A stretch of 53,217 bases of DNA from Enterobacter sp. R1(2018) (lineage in GTDB: Bacteria; Pseudomonadota; Gammaproteobacteria; Enterobacterales; Enterobacteriaceae): positions 28,108-81,324 of the forward strand of contig NZ_RCAA01000030.1 in NCBI RefSeq assembly GCF_003628475.1. Direction: 5' to 3'. The notes under the pieces are model-generated. The model saw only the letters and a program-made list of their open reading frames with translations, did not search any database and had not been told where the DNA came from. The position numbers and the translations under genes were made by a program. Positions 19,702 to 28,585 of the stretch are shown here, in pieces (position 1 is the stretch's first letter; the number at the start of each line of letters is the position of its first letter).

Positions 19702-19719
19702 TGTCGCCCGTAGGAGACA
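19702..19719. promoter_or_regulatory. GlrR (QseF) binding site 1 upstream of glmZ
   Basis: TGTC-N10-GACA (TGTC 19702-19705, GACA 19716-19719) matches the GlrR response-regulator motif exactly. It lies about 140-155 bases upstream of the proposed GlmZ start, a typical enhancer distance for a sigma54 activator. Confidence 0.65.
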
Positions 19720-19764
19720 CTTAAAGGCGTCAAATGAATAGTGTTCAATTTTCAATAGGTTATG

Positions 19765-19782
19765 TGTCGCCAAAAAGCGACA
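19765..19782. promoter_or_regulatory. GlrR (QseF) binding site 2 upstream of glmZ
   Basis: TGTC (19765-19768), ten bases and GACA (19779-19782) form a second perfect copy of the motif, 63 bases from the first, about six helical turns. Two same-face sites suit cooperative binding of a sigma54 activator. Confidence 0.65.
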
Positions 19783-19898
19783 ACGTTTATAGCATTGTTG
19801 CCATTTAACAACATCTATTGCTTTAGCTTATGACGTAAAGAAGCCAGGCGAAGAGGGCTTTTTAAATAAGATCGGAGAACGCCTGTAATAGCAGGCAG

Positions 19899-20114
19899 AG
19901 CAACGTTGTCTCGCGGCGCCATAAACAATCGTTGGATAGTGCTGATGCTTATCCAACCTACGATTCCATAACCTACCTACTCAAGAAACCGCGTAAAAGC
20001 GTGGGTTCTTAAGTATGGGTCGGCGAGAGAGGATGATTCCCCTGCGGGCCGTTGCTGAAGCAACGTTGTCTCGCTACGCCCGGCGCAAACCTCCTTCGGA
20101 GGTTCTCATCCTCT
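19899..20114. repeat. Structured repeat region downstream of the tRNA operon terminator
   Basis: This gene-free stretch holds: a 16-base direct repeat AGCAACGTTGTCTCGC (19899-19914 and 20059-20074); a REP-like inverted repeat GTTGGATA/TATCCAAC (19931-19938, 19950-19957); a hairpin at 19983-20010; and a four-helix element at 20028-20114. The helices are 20028-20036 with 20106-20114, 20045-20049 with 20078-20082, 20050-20056 with 20059-20065, and 20088-20094 with 20098-20104. Its left arm includes a 17-base copy (20018-20034) of the proM 3' end (20169-20185). No protein is supported here. Confidence 0.7.
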
Positions 20115-20130
20115 TCAAACTCGGAATGCA

Positions 20131-20160
20131 AAAAGGCCAGCTCAAAAGAGCTGGCCTTTT
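20131..20160 (-). terminator. Terminator of the argX-hisR-leuT-proM operon
   Basis: A perfect 13-bp stem (GAGCTGGCC-type arms, four-base loop) with A/T runs on both sides lies just downstream of proM; on the minus strand it ends in TTTTT. It marks the end of the primary tRNA transcript. Confidence 0.85.
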
Positions 20161-20167
20161 CTAAAAG

Positions 20168-20244
20168 TGGTCGGCGAGAGAGGATTCGAACCTCCGACCC
20201 ACTGGTCCCAAACCAGTTGCGCTACCAAGCTGCGCTACTCGCCG
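20168..20244 (-). tRNA. proM: tRNA-Pro (TGG)
   Basis: A 77-base tRNA on the minus strand, starting CGGCGAGTAGCGCAGC, with anticodon TGG in the loop TTTGGGA, T-arm GGTTCGAATCC and encoded CCA. It is the last gene of the four-tRNA operon. Confidence 0.97.
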
Positions 20245-20286
20245 AAATACTGCCTTTACTTCTCAATCTTACTTAACTTAGATGAT

Positions 20287-20373
20287 TGGTGCGAAGAGAG
20301 GGACTTGAACCCTCACGTCCGTAAGAACACTAACACCTGAAGCTAGCGCGTCTACCAATTCCGCCACCTTCGC
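20287..20373 (-). tRNA. leuT: tRNA-Leu (CAG)
   Basis: An 87-base class II tRNA on the minus strand with a long variable arm, anticodon CAG (CTTCAGG), start GCGAAGGTGGCGGAATT and encoded CCA. Confidence 0.97.
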
Positions 20374-20392
20374 GTCATAACCACTAAATTAA

Positions 20393-20469
20393 TGGGGTGG
20401 CTAATGGGACTCGAACCCACGACAACTGGAATCACAATCCAGGGCTCTACCAACTGAGCTATAGCCACC
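20393..20469 (-). tRNA. hisR: tRNA-His (GTG)
   Basis: A 77-base tRNA on the minus strand counting the extra G at -1, with anticodon GTG (TTGTGAT), start GGTGGCTATAGCTCAG and encoded CCA. Confidence 0.97.
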
Positions 20470-20529
20470 ACTGTAAAATCTTTCACGCGGTATGTTATTA
20501 CCACCGCAGCTCCAGCGCCATTTTTTAAA

Positions 20530-20606
<77 letters not shown>

Positions 20607-20627
20607 GTAGCGCCGTTGCGGGGTCGG

Positions 20628-20656
20628 ATATTACGGGCTTCATGCTCAGCTGTCTA
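20628..20656 (-). promoter_or_regulatory. Promoter of the argX tRNA operon
   Basis: TAGACA (20656-20651), a 17-base gap and TAATAT (20633-20628) precede argX by about 20 bases. The bases just after the -10 (CCGACCCCGC) are GC-rich, the discriminator type found at stringently controlled stable-RNA promoters. Confidence 0.8.
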
Positions 20657-20726
20657 GTGCTTATTTCAATAAAATGCGCGTTTGGTTACGCTTTGCGCAG
20701 TCTGCTGCTTATCCATTCATATTTTG

Positions 20727-22094
20727 CTAAGACAGCGGTTTATGCAGGCCAAAAACCTTATAAACCAGCGTTACCAGCAGCAAAAAGCCCACCCCCACCG
20801 TCAGCGACATACGCGTTTCTTCATTAAGACCCATGCCGACTAACACGCAGACCAGAAATGCCATCGTCAGGTAGTTGGCCCAGGGGAACATAATCGATTT
20901 AAACGGATGGCTGGCCAGCGCCTGGCGATGAGCCTTACGGAAGCGCAGTTGACTAATCAGGATCACGAACCACGGCACCATACCCGGCAGCACGCTCGCG
21001 CTATAAACATAGACAAACACGCGCTGGGGATTGGGGATGATATAGTTCAGGCACGAACCCAGCAGCAAAATGACTATCGAAACGGCCACGCCCGCCACCG
21101 GTACGCCGCTGCGGGAAACTTTTGTCATCTTAGCCGGCAGCTGACGGTTTTTCGCCAGAGCGTACAGCATACGGCCGCAGCTATACATACCGCTATTACA
21201 GCCGGAAAGCGCGGCTGTCAGCACCACAAAGTTGATAATTCCCGCCGCCGCGGTAATACCGATTTTTGCGAAGGTCAGCACAAACGGGCTGCCCGTACTG
21301 CCAATCTGGTTCCAGGGGAAGATAGTCACGATCACGAAAATAGCGCCAACGTAGAAAATCAGGATACGCCACAGCACCTTGCCAACCGCGCTACGCAAAG
21401 TAACCTGCGGGTCTTTCGCTTCCCCAGCGGTAATACCGATTAGCTCAACGCCCTGATAAGAGGCGACCACAATACACAGCGCGGTGAGGAAGCCTTTCCA
21501 GCCGCCGGCAAAAAAGCCGCCGTGGGCGCTAAGATTGCCAAAGCCAATCGGCTGACCATGATTACCAAAGCCAAAAAAGATCACCCCTAACCCCACCACA
21601 ATCATCACGATAATGGTGGTGACCTTGATCATCGCAAACCAAAATTCGATTTCACCGTACAATCGCACCGCGGCCAGATTCGCCAGCGCCACAAGCCCAA
21701 CGGCGATAAGCGCCGGCAGCCACTGTGGCAAATCTGGGAACCAGTACTGGACGTAAAGCCCGATTGCGGTAATTTCCGATATCCCCACAGCCATCCACAT
21801 AAACCAGTAAGACCAGGCGGTGAGATAGCCGAAGAAAGGGCTCATGTAGCGATGCGCGTAAACGGCAAAGGAGCCGGCTACCGGCTCCAGGAACAGCATT
21901 TCGCCCATGGAACGCATAATAAAGAACACGAACAGACCAGCAATGATGTAAGCCAGCAGCACGGAAGGCCCGGCCCATTTAAGCGTGCTGGCCGCTCCCA
22001 TAAATAAACCGACGCCGATAGTACCGCCGAGGGCGATAAGTTCGATATGTCGGGCTTCCAGCCCGCGCTGAAGCTCCGCTTGTTTTTCCGCCAT
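20727..22094 (-). CDS. yifK: Threonine/serine-proton symporter YifK (ThrP)
   Basis: This is an amino-acid permease of the APC superfamily (AAT family), inner membrane, about 12 helices in 455 residues. The N-terminus ([20 protein letters not shown]) is the family signature. E. coli YifK (ThrP) imports threonine and serine and is regulated by Lrp and the sRNA GcvB. ATG 22094 follows GAGG at good spacing; eight codons of upstream open frame are rejected. The C-terminus is several residues shorter than in E. coli. It lies between the wec operon and the tRNA operon on the same strand. Confidence 0.93.
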   Translation of the reverse strand: MAEKQAELQRGLEARHIELIALGGTIGVGLFMGAASTLKWAGPSVLLAYIIAGLFVFFIMRSMGEMLFLEPVAGSFAVYAHRYMSPFFGYLTAWSYWFMWMAVGISEITAIGLYVQYWFPDLPQWLPALIAVGLVALANLAAVRLYGEIEFWFAMIKVTTIIVMIVVGLGVIFFGFGNHGQPIGFGNLSAHGGFFAGGWKGFLTALCIVVASYQGVELIGITAGEAKDPQVTLRSAVGKVLWRILIFYVGAIFVIVTIFPWNQIGSTGSPFVLTFAKIGITAAAGIINFVVLTAALSGCNSGMYSCGRMLYALAKNRQLPAKMTKVSRSGVPVAGVAVSIVILLLGSCLNYIIPNPQRVFVYVYSASVLPGMVPWFVILISQLRFRKAHRQALASHPFKSIMFPWANYLTMAFLVCVLVGMGLNEETRMSLTVGVGFLLLVTLVYKVFGLHKPLS

Positions 22095-22275
22095 ATAACC
22101 TCTGAGTTGTCTTTGCAAAATGTCCGATTTATATCGGTTCTTATCGTGAAATCGGCCTTTTTTACACGAGTTAACCCGCTCGCATAACTTCAGGCGGGCG
22201 CAATGGTTTCGTATTTTTTGCGAAATTACAAATCAACTGTGAACAAAGATGGCGAGAAGAGCCGGAGATAAAAGC

Positions 22276-22303
22276 AAAAACGCGCCCGGCCCGACGCGTT
22301 TTT
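22276..22303 (-). terminator. Terminator of the wec (ECA) operon
   Basis: AAAAACGCG (22276-22284) pairs with CGCGTTTTT (22295-22303) five bases beyond the wecG stop. The minus strand ends in GCGTTTTTG. Confidence 0.85.
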
Positions 22304-22307
22304 CAGG

Positions 22308-23048
22308 TTAAAGGCGACCTGTGTAATGCCATGCCAGGTAGCGAAGCAGCTTAAGCTGACGGCCAAGGCGGCTCGGCTGTGACAGTAGCCGATAAAGCCA
22401 TTCCAGCCCCAGCTTCTGCCAAATCTTCGGCGCGCGTTTAACATGCCCCGTGAAAACGTCGTAGGTGCCGCCCACGCCCATATACAACGCCTGCGGATAA
22501 ACTTTGCGGCAGTCGCGCATCAGGATTTCCTGGCGCGGCGAACCCATCGCCACGGTAATGATGGCCGCTCCGCTGTCGCGGATACGTTCAAACATGGCCT
22601 GACGCTGTTCCGGCTTAAAGTATCCATCCTGGCTGCCGACGATATTTACCTGCCACAGCTGACGCAGTCTGGCTTCGGTCTGGGCCAGAATTTCTGGTTT
22701 CCCGCCGATCAGAAAGACCGGCGTGCCTTCGCGTCCGGCTTTCTCCATCAGCGCTTCCCACAGATCCGCCCCCGGCACGCGCGAGACCTGGGCGGATGGA
22801 TACTTCTTGCGGATTGAACGCACGACGCTTATGCCGTCAGCATACTTGTACTCCGCCGCTTCAATAAGCTCGCGGACTTCCCGATCGCGCTCCGCCGTCA
22901 GCACTTTTTCGGCGTTGATGGCCACCAGCGTTCCCGCTCTTAGCGAGCCGCCGGCATAAAGATAATCCAGCGCATGCTGCATATCGCGCCAGCCCAGCAG
23001 ATCCAGACCACGAATGGTATACACAGGGGCGGAAATCGAATCGTTCAC
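22308..23048 (-). CDS. wecG: UDP-ManNAcA transferase WecG
   Basis: WecG transfers N-acetylmannosaminuronic acid onto GlcNAc-PP-undecaprenol to make ECA lipid II. It belongs to the WecG/TagA/CpsF glycosyltransferase family, with conserved GxDL/LxGGK and AMGSPRQE segments visible (residues about 95-190). I chose GTG 23048, which follows AAGGA by five bases and gives 246 residues, the E. coli length; the upstream ATG at 23063 would add five residues with no homology. It is peripheral on the inner membrane. Confidence 0.93.
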   Translation of the reverse strand: MNDSISAPVYTIRGLDLLGWRDMQHALDYLYAGGSLRAGTLVAINAEKVLTAERDREVRELIEAAEYKYADGISVVRSIRKKYPSAQVSRVPGADLWEALMEKAGREGTPVFLIGGKPEILAQTEARLRQLWQVNIVGSQDGYFKPEQRQAMFERIRDSGAAIITVAMGSPRQEILMRDCRKVYPQALYMGVGGTYDVFTGHVKRAPKIWQKLGLEWLYRLLSQPSRLGRQLKLLRYLAWHYTGRL

Positions 23049-23068
23049 GTTATTCCTTATCATAAATT

Positions 23069-24423
23069 TCAGGCTCCGGCTTCCACACGCGGCATGCGTC
23101 GCAGACGCTGATGTATCAGACCTGCGCTGTCAAACAGCCAGTAAAGAAGCTTAGCGAGCAGAAGGCAGATGCCGAACACCATAAGGAAGAAAACGACGCG
23201 GGACACGAAAGAGTCCACGCCTTCGCGGGCCAGTACTATCATGTTAAAAATCGCGCCGAAGCAGAAACTATGCAGGATAGCTGACTTATAGCGATTGGTT
23301 TCCTGGTTGCCAAGTTCATAAAGCCAGTCGAACCATTTGATAATCAGGCCAACCGCCACGGCACCAAGCGGGATAAACCACACGCCGCACATCCCACCAG
23401 CGAGCCGATAAGCGTAGGGGAAATCGCCAGTCCCGAGTGGTTATTAAGGATTTCCCAGGTGAAATAGTTGGCGCTGTTCAGCACGATACCTGGGCGATCC
23501 GGCCATAGCCAGGTCGGAATGAAGACGTAGAAATCACGCACGACAGGAGCCAGTCCCTGGAATTCGATTTTATCGTAGTTTTGCAGCAGCAAAGCCAGGT
23601 TTTCCCACGGCGAAAACGTATCGCGCGTCAGATACAGGAAGGTATAAAAAGCTTCGTCGCCGCTTACGTTCAGCCCATAGCGCTTTAATGCCAGCCAGAA
23701 CATGCCGACGATGCCAAAAACCCCCGCTGCGGCCAGCATCCACAGCGATATCCAGCCTCGAATGATGCCGATAAACAGGAAGATGGCGAACGCGATAATG
23801 ATATTGGCGCGCGTTCCGCCGACTATTATGTAGGTCAGCAGACCAAAAGCGACGGTACTGACCAGGAAGAACATCCACGCGCGGCCATCCTGCTTGAGGA
23901 AGTAAACCACCAGCATCGCCGGGATAAAGAAGTAAAAGAAACGCTTCAACGCGACGCCTGAAACTTCGCTGGAGAAGATCTGGCTATACGAGTGCAGCTT
24001 AAACAGCAAAAATCCGTTATGCATGAAGAAGATGCCCACGCTCACCAGCGCAACGACCGCCAGCATCACCCACGTAAGGTGCGTTTCAACGCGATTCATG
24101 GTGAATAACGGACGGCGTGCGGCGGCCGTAGCTCGCTTAGCCCGCAGGCGCGTTTTATAGGCGACGTAATAAATGCCATAGAAGCAGGCCGCCGCCAGCT
24201 GCGCCTGCAGCAAGACATCCGCAGGAACGACGTTCACCCCAAACCGGAAAACCAGCGTGCAGGTAAACGGAAAGCCGAAGAAAAAGGTCAGCAGATAAAG
24301 CAGGGAGAAGAAAACGTTAAAGTTAAAGCGTACCTTGCGGAATTCCTGGTAAGTCAGCAGGCCGATAAACATCACCGAAACAAACCACACCACAAACAGA
24401 CCGCCAAATTGCAGCAAACTCAT
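23069..24423 (-). pseudogene. wzyE: ECA polymerase WzyE, one-base frameshift near the 3' end
   Basis: WzyE polymerises ECA repeat units in the periplasm; it is an integral protein with about 11 helices and 450 residues in E. coli. Here the first frame (24423 down to 23344) matches to [10 protein letters not shown] at about residue 344 and then runs into 15 foreign residues. The true C-terminal sequence ([20 protein letters not shown] onward) continues in another frame to 23069. Loss of one G in the GGG at 23393-23395 explains it: GGGG would read L-V-G-M-C-G-V-W. The last ~100 residues, including three or so helices, are lost unless frameshifting occurs. The start overlaps the wecF stop (ATGA). 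It may be a real mutation or a sequencing error. Confidence 0.93.
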
Positions 24424-25499
24424 GCGGTTTCTCCTGATGCGATAGCTAACGCCCGGCGCCAGCCGTCAAGGTAGTTGGGATTAAAAAAGGCGATCTGCTG
24501 TTTATCCAATAAGCGTAGCTGCCGCTGGGCTTCACGCACGACGGTTTCATCCAGCGGATCGCCGGTGAACAGCACGGGTACATGCTGTTCCACCATATCC
24601 TGCCAGAACGGGTTTTTGCGGCTTAACACGCAGGGAATGCCCGCCTGAATCAGCAAACAAAGGGTGCCGATGCCCTGCTGCCTGTCGAAAATGAAATAGC
24701 CCAAATCGCACTGGCGCAGCAGCGCAAGGTAATCATTAAATTCGATTTTTTCAGTCAGAACCCGCAGATTTTCTGCGCTGAACAAGGCGCTGCCCGCCTG
24801 CTGCACTTCGTTGATATAAGCGCCGTTATTTGCCGGATAACCCATCGGCACCACGACGCGGACGTTATCGCCAAACTGTGCGTGAATCGCCTGCAGCGCG
24901 GCAATATGCTGATTGCTGCGATCGCCGGAATTGCCCACTAATACGGTGAGTTTCGTGCCTGTTTTCTCTTCGCCGCTCATCGCATTAAGCGCAGGGTCCA
25001 TACGCGTCGGGAAGTACAACAGCTCGCCGGCTACACGCGGATGGCGCTGATGAAAATAATTAAGATCGCCGCGCGTAGCGAATACCCGGCCAACGCGTCC
25101 CTGCGCGATACGCCGCAGCAGGTAAAAGAGACGGAACTTGAGGCTGCGTGAGGCTTCATACAAATCCGCGCCCCAGATATGCCAGCTCGCCTGCGCGGGC
25201 TTCAGGCCGCCGATCAACAGGGCAATCCACAGCGCGCTGTTAAACTGGCCGTGGAAGAAAAAATGCTGCTGGCGGTTTGCGCGAGCCTTTTCCACTACCG
25301 CCTGAGCCAGCGCTTTTTTGCTCGGAAAAAGCGTGATGGCAAGCCCGGGAAAAGCAGACGGCAGAGAGCTATCCGTTGAAACCACCAAAAAATTGCGTGC
25401 GTGTGGATGCGAGGCGGCTAAAGCGTCGTTAAAGAAACGCAGCACCGTCTGGTTATGATGTGGGATATCCGATCCCAGTACGTGAATCAGTGTCGTCAT
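24420..25499 (-). CDS. wecF: TDP-Fuc4NAc:lipid II Fuc4NAc transferase
   Basis: WecF (RffT) adds 4-acetamido-4,6-dideoxy-galactose to ECA lipid II, completing the trisaccharide repeat. The 359-residue length equals the E. coli protein. The family (GT56) is small and specific to ECA; conserved segments include [11 protein letters not shown] at the N-terminus, [11 protein letters not shown] (about 106-116) and [13 protein letters not shown] (about 187-199). It overlaps wzxE upstream and wzyE downstream by four bases each. Confidence 0.95.
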   Translation of the reverse strand: MTTLIHVLGSDIPHHNQTVLRFFNDALAASHPHARNFLVVSTDSSLPSAFPGLAITLFPSKKALAQAVVEKARANRQQHFFFHGQFNSALWIALLIGGLKPAQASWHIWGADLYEASRSLKFRLFYLLRRIAQGRVGRVFATRGDLNYFHQRHPRVAGELLYFPTRMDPALNAMSGEEKTGTKLTVLVGNSGDRSNQHIAALQAIHAQFGDNVRVVVPMGYPANNGAYINEVQQAGSALFSAENLRVLTEKIEFNDYLALLRQCDLGYFIFDRQQGIGTLCLLIQAGIPCVLSRKNPFWQDMVEQHVPVLFTGDPLDETVVREAQRQLRLLDKQQIAFFNPNYLDGWRRALAIASGETA

Positions 25500-26746
25500 G
25501 CTCGTCTACGATAAATAAGAAACACGCCACAGCAGAGCGCGAAGTAAACAATATACGTCGCCATATAGGCCTGTGCAGCGCCGAGTGCGCCATGGGCCGG
25601 GATCAGCCAGCGTGAAAAGCCGGTTAATAAAGCAAACTGGCTGATTTCAGTCAAAATATAAAAGCGTAATGAGGCTTTAGCGATGACTAAATAGCCGAAA
25701 ACATAGGCCCCTACCTTCAGCACGTCGCCCACCAGTTGCCAGGCAAACAGATCGCGCATGGCGATAAATTTATGCGAGAACAGCAGCCAGATGGCGAAGT
25801 CACGCAGCAACCACACGGTAAAGCTGGCAAGGGCCACCGCCGGCAGCACGAACTTCAGCGAGCGGACTATCTCGCGGGAGATATCCTGCTTCGCCGTAAG
25901 CCTTGATAAGGTCGGCAGCAGGTAAACGCTGAACGATGCGGTAATGAACTGGAGATAGGCATCTGAAATGCTGCTGACGCCCTGCCAAATCCCTACGTCG
26001 TCCCAGCTGTAGTGCTCAGCGAGCAGGTTACGCATCATTACGTAAGCGACAGGCAGCGTAATCGAGGTAATCACCGCCATAATGGTAAATTTACCCAGGC
26101 TGCTGGCGTACAGCTTATCCCACTGTGGCTTCAGATAGCCCAGCGGGACATGTTCGCGTCGTGCCAGCATAAAGCCCGCAGGGATAAGCACCAGCGCGGG
26201 CACCAGCGCCAGCCCAAGCAGAGCGCCCTGGTAGCCGCCCAGGCGATAGCAAAGATAGTAAGCGGCTACGCCGATAATGCTGCCGCCGATTAGCGCCAGC
26301 GCGTTGCCGGCCGCATCCCGAAAGCCCTTTATAATAGCCAGCGACAGGTTGGCCCAGGCGATGCCCATCTGAACCAGCGCCACCAGGCGTACTAAATCCT
26401 GGTAGCGATCGTGCCCGAACAGTCCGGTACTGATAGGTTTTGCCGCGACGATAAAAATAATCGCCAGCAGCGTCGAGAACCCCAGCACCATGGCCGAAGA
26501 GGTGCCAAGAATTTTGCGAAGCTCGTGCGGATCGTCATGATACTGGGCGACGTATTTAGTCACGCCGTTGAATATACCGGCGCCCGCCAGCACGCCCAGC
26601 ACGGTGACCATCTGGCGAAAGTTTCCCGCAAGCCCCACGCCGCTCGGGCCAAACGCCACCGCCAGCAGTTTGACCACCAGCAGACCGGCCGCGATTTTTA
26701 CCAGCGTGGACCCGGCGGTCCACGCTGAGGCTTTAGCCAGCGACAT
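25496..26746 (-). CDS. wzxE: ECA lipid III flippase WzxE
   Basis: WzxE flips the undecaprenyl-linked trisaccharide across the inner membrane. It is a MOP-superfamily (polysaccharide transporter) protein with 12 or so hydrophobic segments across 416 residues, the E. coli length. N-terminal [20 protein letters not shown] is typical. The ATG is one base after the wecE stop, and the stop overlaps wecF. Confidence 0.95.
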   Translation of the reverse strand: MSLAKASAWTAGSTLVKIAAGLLVVKLLAVAFGPSGVGLAGNFRQMVTVLGVLAGAGIFNGVTKYVAQYHDDPHELRKILGTSSAMVLGFSTLLAIIFIVAAKPISTGLFGHDRYQDLVRLVALVQMGIAWANLSLAIIKGFRDAAGNALALIGGSIIGVAAYYLCYRLGGYQGALLGLALVPALVLIPAGFMLARREHVPLGYLKPQWDKLYASSLGKFTIMAVITSITLPVAYVMMRNLLAEHYSWDDVGIWQGVSSISDAYLQFITASFSVYLLPTLSRLTAKQDISREIVRSLKFVLPAVALASFTVWLLRDFAIWLLFSHKFIAMRDLFAWQLVGDVLKVGAYVFGYLVIAKASLRFYILTEISQFALLTGFSRWLIPAHGALGAAQAYMATYIVYFALCCGVFLIYRRRA

Positions 26747-26747
26747 A

Positions 26748-27878
26748 TCAGGAAAGGTAGCTTAACAACGTATTGATAACAGTACGTTGATTAACCGCAG
26801 AAAGGTTATAGAACAGCGGTAAACGCACCAGGCGTTCGCTCTCTTTAGTGGTGAAACGGTCTTCGCCGTGGAAATAACCAAATTTCTCACCGGCCGGGCA
26901 GGCATGCAGCGGAATATAGTGGAACACGGCCATGATTTCGGCTTCTTTAAGATAAGCAATCAATGCGGTACGGTCTTCCACATCACGCAGCTTGATATAA
27001 AACATGTGCGCGTTTTGCACGCAGTCTTGCGGCACCGAAGGCAGTTCAATACGGCCGGCGCGGGCCAGCGGGGCCAGCGCGTCATGATAAGCCTGCCAGA
27101 GCCCGAGACGCTGCTGATTAATCTTTTCCGCAGCTTCAAGCTGCGCCCAGAGATAGGCGGCCTGCAGATCGGCCATCAGATAGCTGGAGCCAATATCGCG
27201 CCAGGTATATTTATCCACCTGTCCGCGGAAGAACTGGCTGCGGTTGGTGCCCTTTTCGCGAATGATTTCAGCGCGATCGATTAACGAAGGATCGTTGATA
27301 AGCGTCGCCCCGCCTTCGCCGCCGGCGGTATAGTTTTTCGTTTCATGGAAGCTGAAACAGCCGATGTGGCCGATAGAGCCCAGCGCACGGCCTTTGTAGG
27401 TCGACATGACGCCCTGGGCGGCATCTTCGACCACGAACAGGCTGTGTTTCTTCGCCAGCGCCATAATGGTATCCATTTCACAGGCGACGCCCGCATAGTG
27501 TACCGGTACGATAACGCGAGTATTTTCAGTGATCGCCGCTTCAATCAGGGTTTCGTCGATATTCATCGTGTCCGGACGCACGTCCACAAACACTATTTTT
27601 GCGCCGCGTAGCACGAAGGCGTTCGCGGTGGAAACGAAGGTATAGCTTGGCATGATGACTTCATCGCCAGGCTTGATATCCAGCAGCAGCGCGGCCATTT
27701 CCAGCGAGGCCGTGCAGGAAGGCGTCAGCAGTACTTTTTTACTGCCGAAACGCTGTTCCATCCATTGCTGGCAACGGCGCGTAAAACCGCCGTCGCCACA
27801 GAGCTTGCCGCTTCCCATTGCAGCCTGCATGTATTCGATTTCCGTACCTACAACCGGCGGAGCATTAAACGGGATCAT
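26748..27878 (-). CDS. wecE: TDP-4-oxo-6-deoxy-D-glucose transaminase
   Basis: WecE (RffA) makes TDP-Fuc4N from TDP-4-keto-6-deoxyglucose with glutamate as amino donor. It is a DegT/DnrJ/EryC1 aminotransferase of 376 residues; the PLP lysine is K181 in FSFHETKNYTAGGEGG, and the ED of FVVEDAAQG (about 151-152) contacts PLP. Its substrate is normally supplied by RffG and RffH, whose genes are absent here. It lies four bases after wecD. Confidence 0.96.
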   Translation of the reverse strand: MIPFNAPPVVGTEIEYMQAAMGSGKLCGDGGFTRRCQQWMEQRFGSKKVLLTPSCTASLEMAALLLDIKPGDEVIMPSYTFVSTANAFVLRGAKIVFVDVRPDTMNIDETLIEAAITENTRVIVPVHYAGVACEMDTIMALAKKHSLFVVEDAAQGVMSTYKGRALGSIGHIGCFSFHETKNYTAGGEGGATLINDPSLIDRAEIIREKGTNRSQFFRGQVDKYTWRDIGSSYLMADLQAAYLWAQLEAAEKINQQRLGLWQAYHDALAPLARAGRIELPSVPQDCVQNAHMFYIKLRDVEDRTALIAYLKEAEIMAVFHYIPLHACPAGEKFGYFHGEDRFTTKESERLVRLPLFYNLSAVNQRTVINTLLSYLS

Positions 27879-27882
27879 TTTT

Positions 27883-28563
27883 TCACCTGTATAACCAGAA
27901 AGCAGTGCTATCTATGGTGGCACCGCTTTGAATATAACGTCGCAAAGCCGCGGTATTACTTATCTGCGTAGCTACACGCAGCGTTGTCAGCCCGTGCCGC
28001 TGACACCAGTAACGCGCGGCGTTCATTAACCGCTCACCGACTCCGCGCCCTGCCAGCAGACCGATACGTGCTTCACGTTCGTTTAACCGGCGCAGGCTGA
28101 CAAAGCCCTGGATCTCTTCTTCGTTTTTTAACAGCAGGCACTCGTGATCAAACGTGCCCAGCACCGCATTCTCTACCCATTGAGCATAGAAACGACCGCT
28201 GTCGCCGGGCTGATACCAGGGAGTGCGAAAACGGCTTTGCGTAAAAACGCGGGCGGCTATTTCACGCAGCACGGTAATATCAGCGTCTTTTGCGGCAATA
28301 GCTGAAACAGGAGCATTTTCCGTGCCAACAGTCAGCAGCAGATCGACTTCGCCTTCAACAAGATGAAAGCCAAGCTGCTGTAAAGCATCGAGCATATCGG
28401 TGCGATGGGCCGGAATTTTTGCCTGCACGCGCCCGAAAACCTCAAGCCGTTCTGCGGTAAGGGCCGGAGCATCTTCCGCAAAACGAACAATGGCGCTGTT
28501 AACGCCAAAGAACTGATTTTCCCATACAAGCTTTTCGAGATTAGCGCGAAGCGGACTGTACAT
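27883..28563 (-). CDS. wecD: TDP-fucosamine acetyltransferase WecD
   Basis: WecD (RffC) N-acetylates TDP-Fuc4N with acetyl-CoA. The 226-residue product has the variable N-terminal lobe and the C-terminal GNAT domain; the acetyl-CoA loop is [16 protein letters not shown] (about 175-190), and the tyrosine near the end (FWLYR) is conserved. The open frame runs far upstream inside wecC, but homology begins at [14 protein letters not shown], so ATG 28563 is chosen. Only 22 bases separate it from wecC, where E. coli has rffG and rffH. Confidence 0.93.
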   Translation of the reverse strand: MYSPLRANLEKLVWENQFFGVNSAIVRFAEDAPALTAERLEVFGRVQAKIPAHRTDMLDALQQLGFHLVEGEVDLLLTVGTENAPVSAIAAKDADITVLREIAARVFTQSRFRTPWYQPGDSGRFYAQWVENAVLGTFDHECLLLKNEEEIQGFVSLRRLNEREARIGLLAGRGVGERLMNAARYWCQRHGLTTLRVATQISNTAALRRYIQSGATIDSTAFWLYR

Positions 28564-28585
28564 GCCGTGGCTCCAGACCGACGTA

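Noticed and set aside
20018-20185. proM 3'-end copy as attL/attR of an integrated element
   Set aside because: Only about 150 bases separate the copies and there is no integrase or cargo. A decayed att site is possible, but the nested hairpins fit a repeat element better.
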